A stretch of DNA of 15,378 nt from Candidatus Bipolaricaulota bacterium (GCA_025060555.1 JANXBC010000025.1:1-15378); one strand, 5' to 3'. Numbered from the stretch's first letter, positions 1 to 7,057 are shown. A program made the numbers and translations. Notes: generated from the letters alone by a model not told the origin.

Positions 1-405
1 CTCCTCCTCCCAAAAGCGCGCGAAGTCCCGCTTTTCCTGGGGATCCGCGCGCGCCAGGAAGCCCGCGAAGGCCCGGCGCAGGAGGCCCCACTTCCACCGG
101 TACAGGAGCCCGTATTCCACGCGCTCCGGGGGGGCAGGGGGCGGCGGCTCGGGCGGAAGCCAGCCCCGGCGCACGAGGTCCTCGGGGTCGATTAGGTAGG
201 GGTTCCCGGCGAAGGCCGAAAAGCTCTGGTAGGGGGAGTCCCCAAAGCCCGTGGGGCCCAAGGGGAGCACTTGCCAGAACGTCGCTCCGGCCGCGGAAAG
301 CCAATCCACGAATTCCCAAGCTTCCCTCCCTAAAACCCCGCAGACCCAGGGGCCTGGGAAGCTCGTGGGGTGGAGGAGGACGCCGAAGGCGCGGGGGAGC
401 TCCAT
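1..405 (-). CDS. malQ: 4-alpha-glucanotransferase (amylomaltase, GH77), N-terminal part, cut by window edge
   Basis: Reading the minus strand from the ATG at 405 gives 135 uninterrupted codons to the edge. The family member is normally about 500 aa, so roughly the first quarter is present. Visible GH77 hallmarks are LLHPTS (residues 10-15), FWQVLPLGPTG (43-53), GDSPYQSFSAFAGNPYLID (55-73) and a YGLLYRWKW segment near residue 100. The enzyme transfers alpha-1,4-glucan segments between maltodextrins in the cytoplasm. Where many MalQ proteins have IGDLG, this one has CGVLG. From memory the N-terminus (MELPRAFG start, GVLGREA, RVEYGLLY) is especially close to Thermus amylomaltase; I have not aligned it. 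The start is 2 nt after the stop of the upstream 103-aa gene, with GAGGG about 7 nt upstream as ribosome-binding site, so it is probably co-transcribed with the two genes before it. The catalytic residues lie outside the window. Confidence 0.93.
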   Translation of the reverse strand, partial: MELPRAFGVLLHPTSFPGPWVCGVLGREAWEFVDWLSAAGATFWQVLPLGPTGFGDSPYQSFSAFAGNPYLIDPEDLVRRGWLPPEPPPPAPPERVEYGLLYRWKWGLLRRAFAGFLARADPQEKRDFARFWEEE

Positions 406-407
406 GG

Positions 408-719
408 CTAGCCCTCGGGGTTCAGGCGGGCGATGCCGCAGAGGATGTGCACGGGCCGGCCGGCGCGGGCCCGCTCCAGGGCCTGGGCGGCCTCGTCCCA
501 AAGGCGGTCCCGCTCCTCCCGGTCCGCGTAGGCCACCTCCATGCGCAAAAGGTACTCGCCATCGCGGGTAAGAAGAGCTTGTAACTTGAAGGGCCGGCCA
601 TGCGCGGCAAGGAGCGCATAGATTTCAGAAAGAGCGCGTTCTAACACCTCACGTAGGAGTGGATCCACTTCAGCGCGTCGGTTGATCCGCGGCTCACCAA
701 ATTGCTCAAGCACGTTCAT
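408..719 (-). CDS. Hypothetical protein, 103 aa, unrecognised
   Basis: I do not recognise the family. The protein is short, charged and apparently soluble, with no signal peptide, no membrane segment and one cysteine near the C-terminus (HILCGIARL). The N-terminal half looks alpha-helical (EVDPLLREVLERALSEIY). The middle reads like a beta-hairpin (KLQALLTRDGEYLLRMEVAYA), followed by another helix rich in Glu, Arg and Ala. The alternating charge pattern and continuation up to 2 nt before malQ support a real gene. Its ATG at 719 lies inside the end of the DUF362 gene (14-nt overlap), suggesting translational coupling, although no strong Shine-Dalgarno precedes it. Base composition changes sharply inside the gene: positions 421-540 are about 77% GC, whereas 541-720 are about 54%. 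The 3' part therefore resembles malQ and the 5' part resembles the DUF362 gene. Confidence 0.65.
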   Translation of the reverse strand: MNVLEQFGEPRINRRAEVDPLLREVLERALSEIYALLAAHGRPFKLQALLTRDGEYLLRMEVAYADREERDRLWDEAAQALERARAGRPVHILCGIARLNPEG

Positions 720-1608
720 AGTTTGCTCTCAAACCGTGTCCCAAACAATCCCAATGCAACTGTTCTTGATAAGTGGAATGCGGACGATACCGGCGTATGC
801 TCCCATGCAAAGGATCTCCCACCACTTCCCATCCGTCCAAATCCCCTAAGCCAAAGCGCGCGCAGTGCACAAGGTATCCGATCTCCCGCGGGTCAAAACC
901 CATGAGAGTGGTGGCAGCGGCGTCCACTGCCACGGGGTTACTCCCCACCAACGCGAACCGATGTGGTACAGGGTCGCCGGCCACGGGTCCGTTTCCCTCC
1001 ATCCCCTCGTATCCATCGATCACGCTGAGGTGGGGCGCAAGCTCCCGCGCAAGGAGAGCGATGTTCAGGTTGATGGCGGCATAGCCTTGGTGGATCTTGG
1101 GTTTGTCGGGCTTCTGAATGGCCCCAACCACGAGGTTTTTGATCCCCAATGTAACGATCACGCAGTCGTGGGTTTTGGGCTTGGCCAAAGAGACGCGGAA
1201 GCTTGTGAGGGCTGTTTTGGCAATCCTTATGGAGATTGGGTTGCCCTTTGCATCGTAGACCGTGCGCAGTTCGAAGGCATCTTGATTTAAGTCCAAGATC
1301 TCCGCCCCGAATTTCTCCACCCAGGCCAGATACCCGAAGTTTTTGAAGGCTTGAAGGGTGTCCTCGCTGGAGCCCTCGCCGAGGATGAGCCTTTTTGGGC
1401 GAAGCTGATGGAGCACTTCTAAGGCAGCGTGCACTGCCTCGGCGTTGGTGCTGGCGAGCTGATGATGCGCGGAAACACAGTTTGGCTTTATTAAAACAGT
1501 TTGTCCAAAGATGCGGTGCCCCTCATCCTCCGCCCAGGTTTCAAGGAGAGCTCGTACAGCTTGGTAGCGGTCCTCTATCTGGGCACGGAAATAGAGTCGG
1601 GCGGCCAC
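706..1608 (-). CDS. DUF362 family protein
   Basis: This 300-aa cytoplasmic-looking protein matches the DUF362 pattern. It has a VLIKPN motif at residues 38-43, LAKPKTHDCVIVTLGIKNLVVG at about 141-162, a conserved His at 173, and VIDGYEGMEGNGPVAGDP at 196-213. The family is widespread in anaerobes and often carries iron-sulfur ligands, but its reaction is not established. No ferredoxin-type cysteine cluster is present here; the cysteines at 44, 149, 249 and 288 are scattered. The chosen start is a GTG at 1608, because the reading frame stays open upstream without an ATG and the protein begins naturally at AARLYF. There is no Shine-Dalgarno; instead a TACAAT box ends 5 nt before the GTG, which would fit a leaderless message. 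It is first in a run with the 103-aa gene (14-nt overlap) and malQ, and is transcribed divergently from padR. Confidence 0.85.
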   Translation of the reverse strand: MAARLYFRAQIEDRYQAVRALLETWAEDEGHRIFGQTVLIKPNCVSAHHQLASTNAEAVHAALEVLHQLRPKRLILGEGSSEDTLQAFKNFGYLAWVEKFGAEILDLNQDAFELRTVYDAKGNPISIRIAKTALTSFRVSLAKPKTHDCVIVTLGIKNLVVGAIQKPDKPKIHQGYAAINLNIALLARELAPHLSVIDGYEGMEGNGPVAGDPVPHRFALVGSNPVAVDAAATTLMGFDPREIGYLVHCARFGLGDLDGWEVVGDPLHGSIRRYRPHSTYQEQLHWDCLGHGLRANYERA

Positions 1609-1681
1609 GAAAAATTGTACCGTATCTTGTGGGTTGGCACGGCCGCGCTATACTTCGCCCCCGATCTTTCGGATCCGATAT
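1609..1681. promoter_or_regulatory. Divergent intergenic region with palindrome before padR
   Basis: This 73-bp region separates the DUF362 operon (minus) from the padR operon (plus). The perfect 10-bp palindrome TCGGATCCGA occupies 1669-1678, only 3 nt before the padR ATG. A TATACT box at 1649-1654 could be the padR -10 element, with only a poor -35 match (TTGTGG, 1627-1632, spacer 16). PadR-type regulators commonly repress their own operon by binding such dyads, so the palindrome is a candidate autoregulatory operator. This is inferred from position, not shown. Confidence 0.35.
1614..1619 (-). promoter_or_regulatory. Putative -10 box (TACAAT) for the DUF362 operon
   Basis: On the minus strand, TACAAT is followed by five bases and then the GTG start codon, placing a likely transcription start at or next to the start codon. 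I see no convincing -35 hexamer 16-18 nt upstream, so this rests on the -10 match and the lack of a ribosome-binding site. Confidence 0.35.
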
Positions 1682-2122
1682 ATGGTGGGCCGTGGGTTTC
1701 TCCGCTATTGGGTGCTGCGCCTTCTCTCCGAGGGACCGCGTACGGGTTATGCCCTGGCCAAGGAGTTGGAGGAACGGCTCGGGTGGCGCCCCTCTCCAGG
1801 TTCGCTTTATCCCCTTTTGGGAGCCCTCGCCGAGCAAGGTTTGATCGAACACGGTGGGGAAAAGCGCCCCCTTTGGCGCCTCTCCCAAAAGGGGGAGGAG
1901 GCCCTGGCGGAGATGGAAAAAGGAAAAGATGAGTGGAAGACCCTCGTAAACCTGGTAATACAGACCACCAAAACCATCCCAAGCTTTTCCCAATTCCTGC
2001 GGCTCTTCGCCCAGGCCGTGGTTTCCGGGAAGACGCCGGAACTAGAAGACCTGTTGACCCAAATTAACGCGAAATTGATGGTGCTTGTCGGGGGTGAAAA
2101 GGATGGAAGCTGTATGCGTTGA
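1682..2122 (+). CDS. PadR-family transcriptional regulator
   Basis: This 146-aa cytoplasmic DNA-binding protein has the PadR winged-helix domain at the N-terminus: FLRYWVLRLLSEGPRTGYAL, then RPSPGSLYPLLGALAEQGLI as the recognition-helix region, and WRLSQKGEEAL as the wing. The rest (about 85-146) is helical and probably forms the dimerisation arm. The start is placed at the ATG at 1682. An upstream TTG at 1634 would add 16 residues with no family resemblance and would run through the palindrome and -10-like box. No good Shine-Dalgarno precedes the ATG. It heads the plus-strand run, and its last 20 nt overlap the ABC ATPase gene. PadR proteins next to ABC or MATE pumps usually act as ligand-released repressors, so it probably controls the efflux genes behind it; its ligand is unknown. 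Confidence 0.88.
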   Translation: MVGRGFLRYWVLRLLSEGPRTGYALAKELEERLGWRPSPGSLYPLLGALAEQGLIEHGGEKRPLWRLSQKGEEALAEMEKGKDEWKTLVNLVIQTTKTIPSFSQFLRLFAQAVVSGKTPELEDLLTQINAKLMVLVGGEKDGSCMR

Positions 2123-3116
2123 AAATTTGGTCAAAATCTATCACGGTGGAATTCGTGCCGTGGACGGCGTTTCTTTCGCAATAGATGAACGGGAGATCTT
2201 CGGTTTCCTCGGCCCAAATGGGGCGGGAAAGTCCACAACCATAAAGTGCATCGTGGGTCTCCTCCGCCCCACCAACGGAACGATACGAATCCTTGGGGTA
2301 GATGTGGGGAAGGATCCCGGTGTAGCCAAACGCAGCATTGGATATGCCGCTCAGGAGACGGCGGTGGACGATCACCTCACCGGCTGGGAGAACCTCTACC
2401 TGCAAGGCCGCTTTTACCACCTTTCTCAGGAGGAGATCCGCAAGCGGGGGGAGGAGGTCTTGCGGCTATTTGGCCTTTGGGAGCGGCGCAATGACTTAGC
2501 CCAAACCTATTCCGGCGGAATGCTCAAACGCTTGGACATTGCCTGCGCCCTCATCCACCGGCCGCGCATCCTGTTTTTGGACGAACCCACCCTGGGCCTG
2601 GACGTCCAAACAAGAACGGCGATCTGGGAGTACATCCGTAAACTGCGCGAAGAACACGGGATGACGATCTTCCTCACCACCCATTACATGGAGGAGGCCG
2701 ACGAGCTTTGTGATCGCGTGGCCATCATCGACCAGGGAAAAATCCTGGCCCTGGACAAACCCGGAGCACTTAAGGCCGCGCTGGGGGGAGATCTCATCAC
2801 CCTGAAATTCGTCTCCACAGATGAGCGTTTACCAGCGTTGCTTTCGGCCATCCAAGCCCTACCTGGCGTACGGAACCTCCGCTCTTCGCCGGACGGCATC
2901 CACTGGATTTGGGTGGAGCAGCGGGGCGACCGGCTCATCCCGGAACTCGTGCAACTGGCCCTCGCACACGGGATCCAAGTGGATTCAGTGCGGCTCAAAC
3001 GCCCAACCCTGGACGACGTTTACCTCCACTACACCGGCCGGGAGATCCGGGAGGCTGAGGTGAGCCGGGAGGAGCACGTGCGGGCGCGGATCCTGCAAAG
3101 GAGAGTGCGGCGATGA
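2103..3116 (+). CDS. ABC exporter ATP-binding protein, DrrA type
   Basis: This 337-aa ATPase is the energising subunit of a drug or lipid exporter at the inner face of the membrane. Visible elements are Walker A GPNGAGKST (residues 37-45), Q-loop Gln84, a signature with Tyr in place of Leu (YSGGM, 136-140), Walker B ILFLDEP with catalytic Glu161, a D-loop GLD, and switch His194. The C-terminal extension of about 110 residues, including the segment PTLDDVYLHYTGREI, is typical of the DrrA/CcmA daunorubicin-resistance subfamily rather than of importers. The ATG at 2103 is preferred over an upstream TTG at 2085, because GGGGGTGAAAAGG lies just before it and the protein then begins with a normal first strand. 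It overlaps padR by 20 nt and the permease by 4 nt (ATGA), implying translational coupling. Confidence 0.95.
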   Translation: MEAVCVENLVKIYHGGIRAVDGVSFAIDEREIFGFLGPNGAGKSTTIKCIVGLLRPTNGTIRILGVDVGKDPGVAKRSIGYAAQETAVDDHLTGWENLYLQGRFYHLSQEEIRKRGEEVLRLFGLWERRNDLAQTYSGGMLKRLDIACALIHRPRILFLDEPTLGLDVQTRTAIWEYIRKLREEHGMTIFLTTHYMEEADELCDRVAIIDQGKILALDKPGALKAALGGDLITLKFVSTDERLPALLSAIQALPGVRNLRSSPDGIHWIWVEQRGDRLIPELVQLALAHGIQVDSVRLKRPTLDDVYLHYTGREIREAEVSREEHVRARILQRRVRR

Positions 3117-3892
3117 TCGTTGCAGATGTGGGGTACGTGGCTTGGCGTGAACTCCTCAAGTTCTTCCGAGCGAAAACCCGTCTTTTGGTGACGGTGATCC
3201 AGCCCCTTCTTTGGCTTGGCCTCATGGGAAACATGATGGAGGGGTTGGTCAAGAATCCCTTTGTGGAGAGGCTTTTGGGCACAGGGAGTTACCTCGCGTT
3301 TATGACCCCAGGGGTCCTCCTCATGACCGTCCTCTTCGGCGGTGTTTTCGCCGGGATGTCCATTGTTTGGGACCGGCGCATCGGCTACTTGGAGAAGCTC
3401 TTGGCCGCACCTATCTCCCGCGCCGCCATCCCCTTGGGCAAAATGATGGCCTCCGCGGTCCAAGGCGGATTCCAGGGGCTCCTCATCCTCCTCATCGCCA
3501 CCGGATTGGGCGTGCGGTTTGCCACAGGGTTCCCCGGAGCAATCTTTGCCCTCGTTGTGGCCATGACCTTCAGCCTGATCCTAAGCGGCTTCTCCCTCGC
3601 CCTGGCCGCGCGCATCAAATCCCAAGAGACCCTCATGGCGGTGGTGAACTTCTTCACCATGCCCCTCATGTTCACGAGCAATGCCCTTTTTCCGCGCGAG
3701 GCCATGCCTGGCTGGCTTGCTACGCTTGCGCAGATGAACCCGGTCACACACGCCGTGACCCCCATTCGCCAGATCCTCCTTTTCGGCTGGGATTGGGGCG
3801 CGATATGGGTGTCCCTTTTGGTGATCGGGGGGCTCGCCATCCTCATGATGTTCGTGGCTGCCCAGAGTTTCCTTCGAACCACCGTGGAGTAA
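3113..3892 (+). CDS. ABC-2 type exporter permease, DrrB type
   Basis: This 259-aa integral membrane protein has about six hydrophobic segments, matching the ABC-2 membrane family of daunorubicin-resistance-type exporters. Characteristic stretches are the cytoplasmic N-terminus with KFFRAKTRLL, the RRIGYLEKLLAAPISR loop that contacts the ATPase, and NFFTMPLMFTSNALFP followed by NPVTHAVTPIRQIL near the C-terminal third. It presumably dimerises and pairs with the ATPase encoded just upstream to export a hydrophobic compound or lipid; the substrate cannot be read from the sequence. A good Shine-Dalgarno, AAAGGAGAG, precedes the ATG. The start overlaps the ATPase stop by 4 nt, and its TAA is directly followed by the MATE ATG with no intergenic base. 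Confidence 0.94.
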   Translation: MIVADVGYVAWRELLKFFRAKTRLLVTVIQPLLWLGLMGNMMEGLVKNPFVERLLGTGSYLAFMTPGVLLMTVLFGGVFAGMSIVWDRRIGYLEKLLAAPISRAAIPLGKMMASAVQGGFQGLLILLIATGLGVRFATGFPGAIFALVVAMTFSLILSGFSLALAARIKSQETLMAVVNFFTMPLMFTSNALFPREAMPGWLATLAQMNPVTHAVTPIRQILLFGWDWGAIWVSLLVIGGLAILMMFVAAQSFLRTTVE

Positions 3893-5272
3893 ATGGAACG
3901 CTTGACTGCCGGTGTGCAAACCCTTCTTGGTGACCCAAAAAGGGCCGTCTTACGCCTTTCTCTCCCCATGATGGCCGCCATGTTCGTGCAGTCCCTGTAC
4001 AACATGGTGGATGCGATCTGGGTTTCTGGGCTAGGCAGCGAGGCTTTGGCTGCGGTCGGGCTTTTCTTCCCGTTCATGACCGGGATGATGGCCCTGGCCA
4101 CAGGCCTTGGAGTGGGTGGAAGCTCGGCGGTCTCCCGGCGCATCGGGGCCCGCGACAAGGAAGGCGCGGAACGCGCCGCCCTCCTCACCCTAAGCCTGGG
4201 CCTCCTTGCCTCCCTTCTTTTCCTCGCGGGGGTCCCCTTAGCGTTGTGGATCTTCACCCGCATGGGGGCGAGGGGCGAGGCGGCTTGGGAGGCGGCGGTC
4301 TATGGCCAAATCCTCTTTGGGGGAGCCGCGATCCTCTTCTTCGCTAACCTGGCCACTGCCCTCCTGCGCGGCGAAGGCGATGCTCGGCGGGCCATGTACG
4401 CCATAATTTTGGGGGGCGTTCTCAACGTTGGTCTCGATCCCCTCTTTATTTACACCTTTCACCTGGGCGTGGCTGGGGCAGCCTGGGCTACCCTGGCTTC
4501 CCTATTCTGCTCCGCTCTTCTTCTGAGCTTTTGGCTTTTCCTCCGGCCTAGTACCTACCTGCACCTCTCCCCGAAAAAACTCCGCTGGGATCCTCCCATC
4601 ATTCGGGAGATCCTGGCGGTGGGGGCTCCGGCTTCTTTGGCCCAGCTTTCCATGTCGCTCGCGATGCTTGCGGTGAACGGAATTCTCCTCAGGGTAGGTG
4701 GGGAGCGGGCTGTGGCCGTGTTCGGGACGGGTTGGCGGGTGGTGACCTTGGGCACGATCCCCATGAATGGGATGGCCACCGGGGTCACGGCCGTGACCGC
4801 TGCGGCCTTCGGGGCCAGGGATGGGGGGAAACTCCGCACAGCCTACCTCTATGCAATTCGCCTCGGAGTCCTCGTCCAAGTGGGGATCGCTTCTTTTGTG
4901 GCTTTGGCTGCCCCCGCTCTTGCGCTCCTTTTTACTTACGCGCCCGGAAGCCTTGGGCTCCGCGCGGATCTCGTGGCCTTTCTGCGCTGGATGTGCCTCT
5001 TTCTCCCCACCGTGCCATTGGGGATGTTGACCTCGGCCATGTTCAATGGGGTACGCATGGGCGGCCGAGCCCTCCTCCTCACGGTCTTGCGCACGGTGAT
5101 CCTCCAGGCTGTGGGTGGATGGACTTTGGGGGTCGCTTTGGGCCTAGGTGAGCGGGGTGTGTGGTGGGGCATCATTGCGGCCAATGTGCTTATGGCCTGG
5201 GTAGGGTTCACCTGGGGTACACGCACGGTGGGTGTTCTCTCCCAAAAGCTCAGCGGACCCGTGGCGGAGTAA
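3893..5272 (+). CDS. MATE-family multidrug/Na+(H+) antiporter
   Basis: This 459-aa protein has about twelve hydrophobic helices arranged as two MatE repeats, the normal size for the family. The N-terminus LRLSLPMMAAMFVQSLYNMVDA followed by WVSGLGSEALAAVG is the standard MATE first-helix signature. The second repeat begins near residue 240 with ILAVGAPASLAQLSMSLAMLAVNGIL. It is a cation-gradient-driven exporter of toxic organic compounds in the inner membrane. The ATG directly follows the permease stop codon, with GGAG 3 nt before the ATG. Two unrelated pumps, one ATP-driven and one ion-driven, thus sit in one transcription unit under an apparent PadR repressor. The particular substrate is unknown, and MATE proteins that carry lipid intermediates cannot be excluded. 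Confidence 0.95.
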   Translation: MERLTAGVQTLLGDPKRAVLRLSLPMMAAMFVQSLYNMVDAIWVSGLGSEALAAVGLFFPFMTGMMALATGLGVGGSSAVSRRIGARDKEGAERAALLTLSLGLLASLLFLAGVPLALWIFTRMGARGEAAWEAAVYGQILFGGAAILFFANLATALLRGEGDARRAMYAIILGGVLNVGLDPLFIYTFHLGVAGAAWATLASLFCSALLLSFWLFLRPSTYLHLSPKKLRWDPPIIREILAVGAPASLAQLSMSLAMLAVNGILLRVGGERAVAVFGTGWRVVTLGTIPMNGMATGVTAVTAAAFGARDGGKLRTAYLYAIRLGVLVQVGIASFVALAAPALALLFTYAPGSLGLRADLVAFLRWMCLFLPTVPLGMLTSAMFNGVRMGGRALLLTVLRTVILQAVGGWTLGVALGLGERGVWWGIIAANVLMAWVGFTWGTRTVGVLSQKLSGPVAE

Positions 5273-5281
5273 AATGCAATC

Positions 5282-6154
5282 ATGCCAGAACTTCCAGTCA
5301 TTTTTAACCCCGCCGCGGACCGGGGAAGAGCCGGCGCTCGCGCAAACGAAGTCCTGCGGGAATTGAAAGCACGGGGATTCGCTCCCGTGCTTTTGACCAC
5401 CACCAAGCCCGGTGAAGCCACGGAGATGGCGCGCGAATTGGTGCGCAAACGCGCTCCGGTGCTGGCGGCCGCCGGCGGAGACGGTACCCTAAACGAGGTC
5501 GCTCAAGCCCTGGTGGGCACAAGCACGGCCCTTGGCATCATCCCCATGGGCTCTGGCAACGATTTCCTTCGTTCTCTTGTGGGCTCAGTAGATTTCGCCG
5601 GTGCCCTACGGCACTTAGCTGAAGGCAAGCCCGTGCCCGTGGACGTGGGCGAGGCCAACGGTCGTTTTTATTTGAACTCCCTGGGGATGGGAATCGACGG
5701 CCAGATTGCTGAGGATTTCACACGTTGGAAATTCCTGCGTGGAGAGCTTGGGTACCTTTGGGCCGCCCTTTACGAGGCGGCTCGTTTCCGGCCCTTCCAC
5801 CTTCGGATCCGCAGCGACGCGGGCTCCTGGGAGCTGCAAGGGCTCATGATCTCTGTGATGAACGGTTCCCACACCGCTGGGGGGTTCCATCTTGCCCCTG
5901 GCGCAGCCCTCACCGACGGCGCCCTAAACCTCATTGCGATCCGCCACTACCCCCGCATCGCTCGTGTGCCCATCCTCGTGAAAGTGCGGCAAGGAAAACA
6001 TTTGGGACTAAGGGGCGTTAAGTCCGCGCTCGTGCAGTGGGTGGAGGTTCAAACGAGCCGGCCTTTGCGCGTCTACGTAGATGGGGAACTCCTCCCCCGT
6101 ACGGACAGGCTTTCCATCCGGATCCATCCTCGTTCCTTGCTGGTGGTCCTTTAG
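5282..6154 (+). CDS. YegS/Rv2252/BmrU-type lipid kinase (diacylglycerol kinase catalytic domain), copy 1
   Basis: This 290-aa cytoplasmic or membrane-associated kinase would phosphorylate diacylglycerol or a related lipid with ATP. It has GGDGTLNEV at residues 65-73, GSGNDF at 90-95, and the C-terminal beta-rich lipid-binding half with LNSLGMGIDGQIAEDF, VMNGSHTAGGFHLAP and YVDGELL. In the N-terminal nucleotide-loop motif, usually NPxxGxG, the Gly is replaced by Asp (NPAADRG, Asp13), unlike the following paralogue. The start is 9 nt after the MATE stop. A GGAG lies rather far upstream (12 nt), and a TAAAAT box overlapping the MATE stop lies exactly 6 nt before the ATG, so an extra internal promoter is possible. 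B. subtilis BmrU is likewise encoded beside a multidrug transporter (Bmr). Confidence 0.93.
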   Translation: MPELPVIFNPAADRGRAGARANEVLRELKARGFAPVLLTTTKPGEATEMARELVRKRAPVLAAAGGDGTLNEVAQALVGTSTALGIIPMGSGNDFLRSLVGSVDFAGALRHLAEGKPVPVDVGEANGRFYLNSLGMGIDGQIAEDFTRWKFLRGELGYLWAALYEAARFRPFHLRIRSDAGSWELQGLMISVMNGSHTAGGFHLAPGAALTDGALNLIAIRHYPRIARVPILVKVRQGKHLGLRGVKSALVQWVEVQTSRPLRVYVDGELLPRTDRLSIRIHPRSLLVVL

Positions 6155-6600
6155 GCCCTGGTAGGTTAGGATTGGCCCATCATGCGGAGACTCCCGGTGA
6201 TACTGAATCCCGCAGCTGGCCGGGGATCAGCTGGTGAGCGTGAAGATGAACTGCGTCAGCTTTTGCGGGGATGTGCCCTTGATCCTCAGATCTTCCGCAC
6301 CGAGGGACCAGAACATGCCCAGGAGCTGGCAAAGGAGCTTTGCGCCCGGGGGGAGAAGGTAGTAGTCGCGGCCGGGGGGGATGGAACCCTCCACGAAGTC
6401 GCACAGGCCTTGGTCGGCACAAGCACTGCCCTTGGAATACTTCCGCTGGGCTCAGGGAATGATTATGCGCGCTCCTTGGGGATACCTGCGGATCTGCGTG
6501 GGGCTGTGGAGACCCTCCGGCGGGGGAAGCAGCGACAAGTGGATGTGGGCGAGGCCAATGGCCAGTTCTACTTGAATTCCCTGGGGATGGGGATTGACGG
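5641..6600 (+). repeat. Tandem gene duplication, best-conserved DNA block
   Basis: The two adjacent lipid kinase genes form a tandem duplication with a 900-nt period. In the best block, 5641-5700 against 6541-6600, I count 50 of 60 identical bases. Most differences fall at third codon positions, as expected for an old duplication under protein-level selection. The interval given spans both copies of this block. Confidence 0.7.
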
Positions 6601-7057
6601 CCAAATCGCCCACGACTATCGCACCCACCGGTTCCTCCGGGGAGAAGTGGGGTATCTTTTGGCCACCCTTTTTGAGGTCCTCCGCTTCCGGCCAGTGGAA
6701 ATGGAGGTAAGGGCTGAGGAGGTCTGGTTTTCCGGGAAATGCCTGAGCGTGGCGGTGATGAACGGGCCGTGGGCCGGGGGAGGCTTTTGCCTTTCCCCAC
6801 ACGCCAAGCCAGATGATGGCGTGTTGGACCTTGCGATCATTGGCCATTACCCCCGCCTCATTCGCCTAGCAGTGCTTCCCAAAACACGAGACGGAAGTTA
6901 TCTGAGCTTGCGGCGCACGAAGCTTATCCATGTGCAGCGCGCCACGATCCACGCAGAGAGGCCCCTCATTGTGCATATGGACGGCGAACTCCTAGCGGAA
7001 CCCGCTTCGGTGGTGGAGGTAGAGCTTTATCCAAAAGCCCTTTGCGTGGTAGCCTAA
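6182..7057 (+). CDS. YegS/Rv2252/BmrU-type lipid kinase, copy 2 (tandem paralogue)
   Basis: This 291-aa paralogue of the preceding gene has its start exactly 900 nt downstream, and the first two thirds align without an obvious gap. Motifs are NPAAGRG (residues 9-15, canonical Gly present), GGDGTLHEV at 65-73, GSGNDY at 90-95, LNSLGMGIDGQIAHDY, VMNGPWAGGGFCLSP and HMDGELL. Both copies keep the catalytic-domain motifs, so neither looks like a decayed duplicate. The C-terminal lipid-contacting halves differ more, which may reflect different lipid substrates or hetero-oligomerisation. The gap to copy 1 is 27 nt with only a weak AGG-type ribosome-binding site. It is last in the plus-strand run and ends in a TAA that overlaps the stop of the convergent FAD dehydrogenase gene. 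Confidence 0.93.
   Translation: MRRLPVILNPAAGRGSAGEREDELRQLLRGCALDPQIFRTEGPEHAQELAKELCARGEKVVVAAGGDGTLHEVAQALVGTSTALGILPLGSGNDYARSLGIPADLRGAVETLRRGKQRQVDVGEANGQFYLNSLGMGIDGQIAHDYRTHRFLRGEVGYLLATLFEVLRFRPVEMEVRAEEVWFSGKCLSVAVMNGPWAGGGFCLSPHAKPDDGVLDLAIIGHYPRLIRLAVLPKTRDGSYLSLRRTKLIHVQRATIHAERPLIVHMDGELLAEPASVVEVELYPKALCVVA

Noticed and set aside
1634..1681. Upstream TTG start for padR
   Set aside because: The extra 16 residues have no PadR similarity and cover the likely -10 box and palindrome.
3385..4263. Minus-strand open frame of 292 codons opposite the permease and MATE genes
   Set aside because: Arg/Ala/Pro-rich shadow of two well-supported membrane-protein genes.
5270..5275. TAAAAT as a firm internal promoter before the first lipid kinase
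   Set aside because: It overlaps the MATE stop codon, has no -35 partner, and a GGAG lies upstream for ribosome binding. It is kept only as a weak supporting case for leaderless starts.
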